DNA from: Cucumis sativus
Taxonomy: Eukaryota; Streptophyta; Magnoliopsida; Cucurbitales; Cucurbitaceae
Length of the DNA: 64,000 nucleotides
Assembly (NCBI RefSeq): GCF_000004075.3
Contig: NC_026660.2
Span: forward strand, 27,159,498-27,223,497
Direction: 5' to 3'
Shown here: positions 61,566 through 64,000 of the stretch, piece after piece
Position numbering within the stretch: the first letter of the stretch is position 1
How the letters are laid out: every line of letters begins with the position of its first letter
Position numbers and translations under genes: made by a program
Notes under the pieces: generated by a model
What the model saw: only the letters and a program-made list of their open reading frames with translations
Databases searched by the model: none
What the model was told of the DNA's origin: nothing

Positions 61566-63210
61566 ATTTCATTCATTTTCTTTAAATTAACACTTTTCCC
61601 TCCAAAACCATATCAAATTCATCCCAATTTCATTCTTTCATCATTTTTCACTTTAATTCTGCCAAGAACTCCCTTCAATTCAATAAAATGGGAAGTTTGA
61701 TCTCGCTTCTACCTCTTTTATTTATCAAAATCCTGCTGATTTTTCTCTAAGGAATTTGTAGGCTAAACTAAGAAAAAGGACAGTCAGCTTACTTTCAATT
61801 GATTCTATTCTTTGAGGGTTCTTCCTTAATTTTGATTGTTCAATTATGATTATGATCTTGTGATTACTTGATTTCTCCGATCAATCTACATTTAAATTTG
61901 GCCAATTTAACCTTTGGAACTCAAGAATAATTTTAGTATCCACAATTGATAAAATAGGGGTTAAGCAATTTCATGCATGCAATTTTCTTTCCAAGGTTTG
62001 AATATTGCATTTGATTGTTAAATTGATTGTAATTTCATGACAATTTTAAGTAATTAAGTTTTGGTTTGAAACTCATTGATGTTAGTGCATTGTAAGAAAT
62101 TTTATGTGTAAAATGCAATGTTGGAAACACTAAATGCTTACTCTAAATAAAGTATTGATTTTTTTTTTGAAAAATTAATCATGGAAATTGATTCATTAAT
62201 TCAAAAATTAATTAAAGCTATTGATTGTTGAATTAATTGACCTCAAGAATCATGATTTTACAGTTCCACCATTTTTCAACCCTATGTTGAGAATGGATGA
62301 AAAAAAAATGTGTCCAATGTTCTTTGCTTCTTTAATTCTCGAAGAATCCTTGTACTTTGTTGAATTCAATTTTCTGAAGTGAAAATTTTATTCACTGTAG
62401 CACCTCAATTTACTTTCTTGAATGTCACCCCAACTCAATATTACATTCCTATAATTTTCTTTTTGTGTTCTTGAAGTTTACTGATCGTTTGTTTTTAGAT
62501 TTAGATCCCAAAAATTCTAATAAAATTTATTAAAGTTGGGTTACACAATTTACTTGAAAGAATCATTTCTGTGGCCAACACCATCACATCTCTTATTTAC
62601 AATTAAACAACTCCTTTAATTTACACATTGTTTGTCAACTCAATTCTTTGTATTCTTTCATTTTACATGTGTTTTGCATATCTCACGACCCTATCCCAGC
62701 AATTCTCTCCTTCATGAAGCTTTTCAAATCTTTTTAATATATTGTCAATTTGGATTTTTCTCAGAGTTACTCCTTATATTTAACCTACAACCTTTGATTT
62801 TTGAGCCCAAATTTTTTATCTATCATGTATATACAGATTTTATTTAACAAATGTTTACCATCACTTCATTGCTTTCTTTAATCCATTGAAAATTAAGGGT
62901 GTTTGGTTGTAGTTATTTTATAGAGTAGAGTTGAGTTAAGTTGGTAATGATTATAAAATAGAGTAATTAGATAGTTGAAGCAAATAATAAGGTAAGAAAT
63001 ATACATATTCACCCAAATAGCAAAGTGAAAAATATAAGATAACATGAATAAGAAGGTAATAAACATTTTCAATTGTTGGTGTAAACAGCTGCTGGGTATG
63101 TAATTTAAGAAAGGATGGAAACAACCAAAATTTTGGAGCGTGATCTTCAAGCAACAAGGCACTGCCAATAGGAATGCAAGAGATGTTATAAAATTGATGG
63201 TTTTAAAATG
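61566..63210. other. Upstream flank of the UGT gene
   Basis: AT-rich. A 20-codon hydrophobic mini-frame (ATG 61688 to TAA 61750) is too short to support. No other gene was seen. Confidence 0.5.
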
Positions 63211-63211
63211 A

Positions 63212-63219
63212 TATAAATA
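63212..63219 (+). promoter_or_regulatory. Likely TATA box of the UGT gene
   Basis: TATAAATA lies 103 bp upstream of the ATG at 63315, compatible with a leader of about 70 bases. Confidence 0.5.
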
Positions 63220-63314
63220 TATGATTACCATTTGACCTACAAAACCCCCAAATCTCAACACTCACAATTCCTACCTCCTCCTTCTTTCTTGGTTTCGTTT
63301 TTTCAGTCATTCCC

Positions 63315-64000
63315 ATGCCTGGCCAAGAATCCAAAACCCACGTGGCTTTGCTAGTCAGCCCCGGAATGGGTCATCTCATCCCCTTCCTCGAACTCGCCAA
63401 CCGTCTCGTCCTCCACCACAACCTCCAAGCCACCCTCTTCGTCGTCGGTACCGGCTCCTCCTCCGCAGAATCCACCCTCCTCCAAAAACCCTCCCTCGTC
63501 AACATCGTCTCTCTTCCTCACTCCTTATCCTCCCTGGACCCAAACGCCCCCATCTGCGACATAATCATCTCCATGATGACCGCCTCTTTCCCCTTCCTTC
63601 GCTCCTCCATCGCTGCCGTCAACCCTCGTCCGGCGGCCCTCATCGTAGACCTTTTCGGAACCCCAGCTCTGTCAATAGCCCATGAACTCGGCATGCTGGG
63701 CTTGGTTTTCATGACCACTAATGCTTGGTACCTCTCTGTCTCGTATCTTTACCCTTCCTTTGAGAAATCAATGGTTGACGCCCACGTGTACAACCACGAT
63801 CCTCTCGTGATCCCGGGTTGCACCCCCGTCCGGTTCGAAGATACCATCGAAGTGTTCGAATTGAACCAGGAGGAAGTTTACGTGGGATTCGGTCGTTACG
63901 CAAGGGAACTTGGAACGGCCGATGGGATCTTGTCAAACACGTGGCAGGATCTTGAGCCCACAACTCTAAAAGCACTCTCCGAAGCTGGGACCCTCGGTTA
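63315..64000 (+). CDS. UGT72-type UDP-glycosyltransferase, N-terminal part (cut by window end)
   Basis: The frame is open from ATG 63315 to the window edge: 228 codons of an expected ~470, so the C-terminal PSPG sugar-donor box lies outside. The N-terminal acceptor domain is clear. It has VSPGMGHLIPFLELA with catalytic His20, the DLFGTPALSIAHELG region with the partner Asp112, and a TADGILSNTWQDLEP segment. These match UGT72-family enzymes, which add glucose from UDP-glucose to phenolics such as monolignols, flavonols, hydroquinone and xenobiotics in the cytosol. No intron is seen in this half. The coding sequence is markedly GC-rich (runs of CTC, ATC, TCC, GTC codons), unlike every other gene here. 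The precise acceptor cannot be told from this half. Confidence 0.9.
   Translation, partial: MPGQESKTHVALLVSPGMGHLIPFLELANRLVLHHNLQATLFVVGTGSSSAESTLLQKPSLVNIVSLPHSLSSLDPNAPICDIIISMMTASFPFLRSSIAAVNPRPAALIVDLFGTPALSIAHELGMLGLVFMTTNAWYLSVSYLYPSFEKSMVDAHVYNHDPLVIPGCTPVRFEDTIEVFELNQEEVYVGFGRYARELGTADGILSNTWQDLEPTTLKALSEAGTLG

Noticed and set aside
61688-61750. 20-residue hydrophobic peptide
   Set aside because: Too short to distinguish from chance in AT-rich DNA, and no homologue comes to mind.
1-64000. CRISPR array, bacterial operon or prophage
   Set aside because: The content is entirely plant nuclear: introns, plant families and LINE relics. No regularly spaced repeats of that kind were seen.

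Overview
This is a plant nuclear window. The evidence is AT-rich intergenic DNA, GT-AG introns, plant-only gene families and non-LTR retrotransposon debris. It looks like a eudicot. I lean towards Cucurbitaceae because the P450 family, the LINE-like sequence and a short dispersed repeat resemble cucurbit sequence I remember; that is recollection, not a search result. Exon structures were worked out by hand from splice sites, reading-frame closure and remembered Arabidopsis homologues.

Layout. 0.5-6.3 kb: a decaying tandem cytochrome P450 cluster (CYP71 clan, CYP736A-like) with one copy carrying a stop codon, one intact copy and one eroded relic. 7.35-9.3 kb (-): an intronless mitochondrial-type PPR protein. 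10.1-15.9 kb (-): an LRR receptor-like protein with an atypical kinase domain (At5g10020-like). 16.6-21.3 kb: gene-poor DNA. 21.34-21.65 kb (+): a two-exon phytosulfokine precursor with the variant core YVYTQ. 22.8-32.1 kb (-): a 20-exon chloroplast ABC1 atypical kinase (ABC1K8/OSA1-like) with two LINE relics in its introns. 33.2-36.7 and 37.7-41.2 kb (+): two tandem CPR5 genes, membrane nucleoporin-type regulators of cell death and immunity. 41.9-45.6 kb (-): a 13-exon HIT4-like chromatin gene. 45.6-52.3 kb: gene-poor DNA with a perfect 182-bp tandem duplication and a G-box cluster. 52.3-53.8 kb (+): a BZR1/BES1-type brassinosteroid transcription factor. 53.8-63.3 kb: gene-poor DNA with a long AT microsatellite. 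63.3 kb to the window end (+): the first part of a UGT72-type glucosyltransferase.

There is no operon-like pathway. As far as I recall, ABC1K8, CPR5 and a HIT4-like gene lie close together on Arabidopsis chromosome 5 (At5g64910-64940), and HIT4 lies beside the LRR kinase At5g10020 elsewhere on that chromosome. The LRR kinase, ABC1K8, CPR5 and HIT4 set here may therefore preserve an ancestral block that was duplicated and split in Arabidopsis. The items most worth following up are the CPR5 tandem pair with an altered coiled-coil in one copy, the YVYTQ peptide gene, and the GC-AG introns shared by the CPR5 copies.
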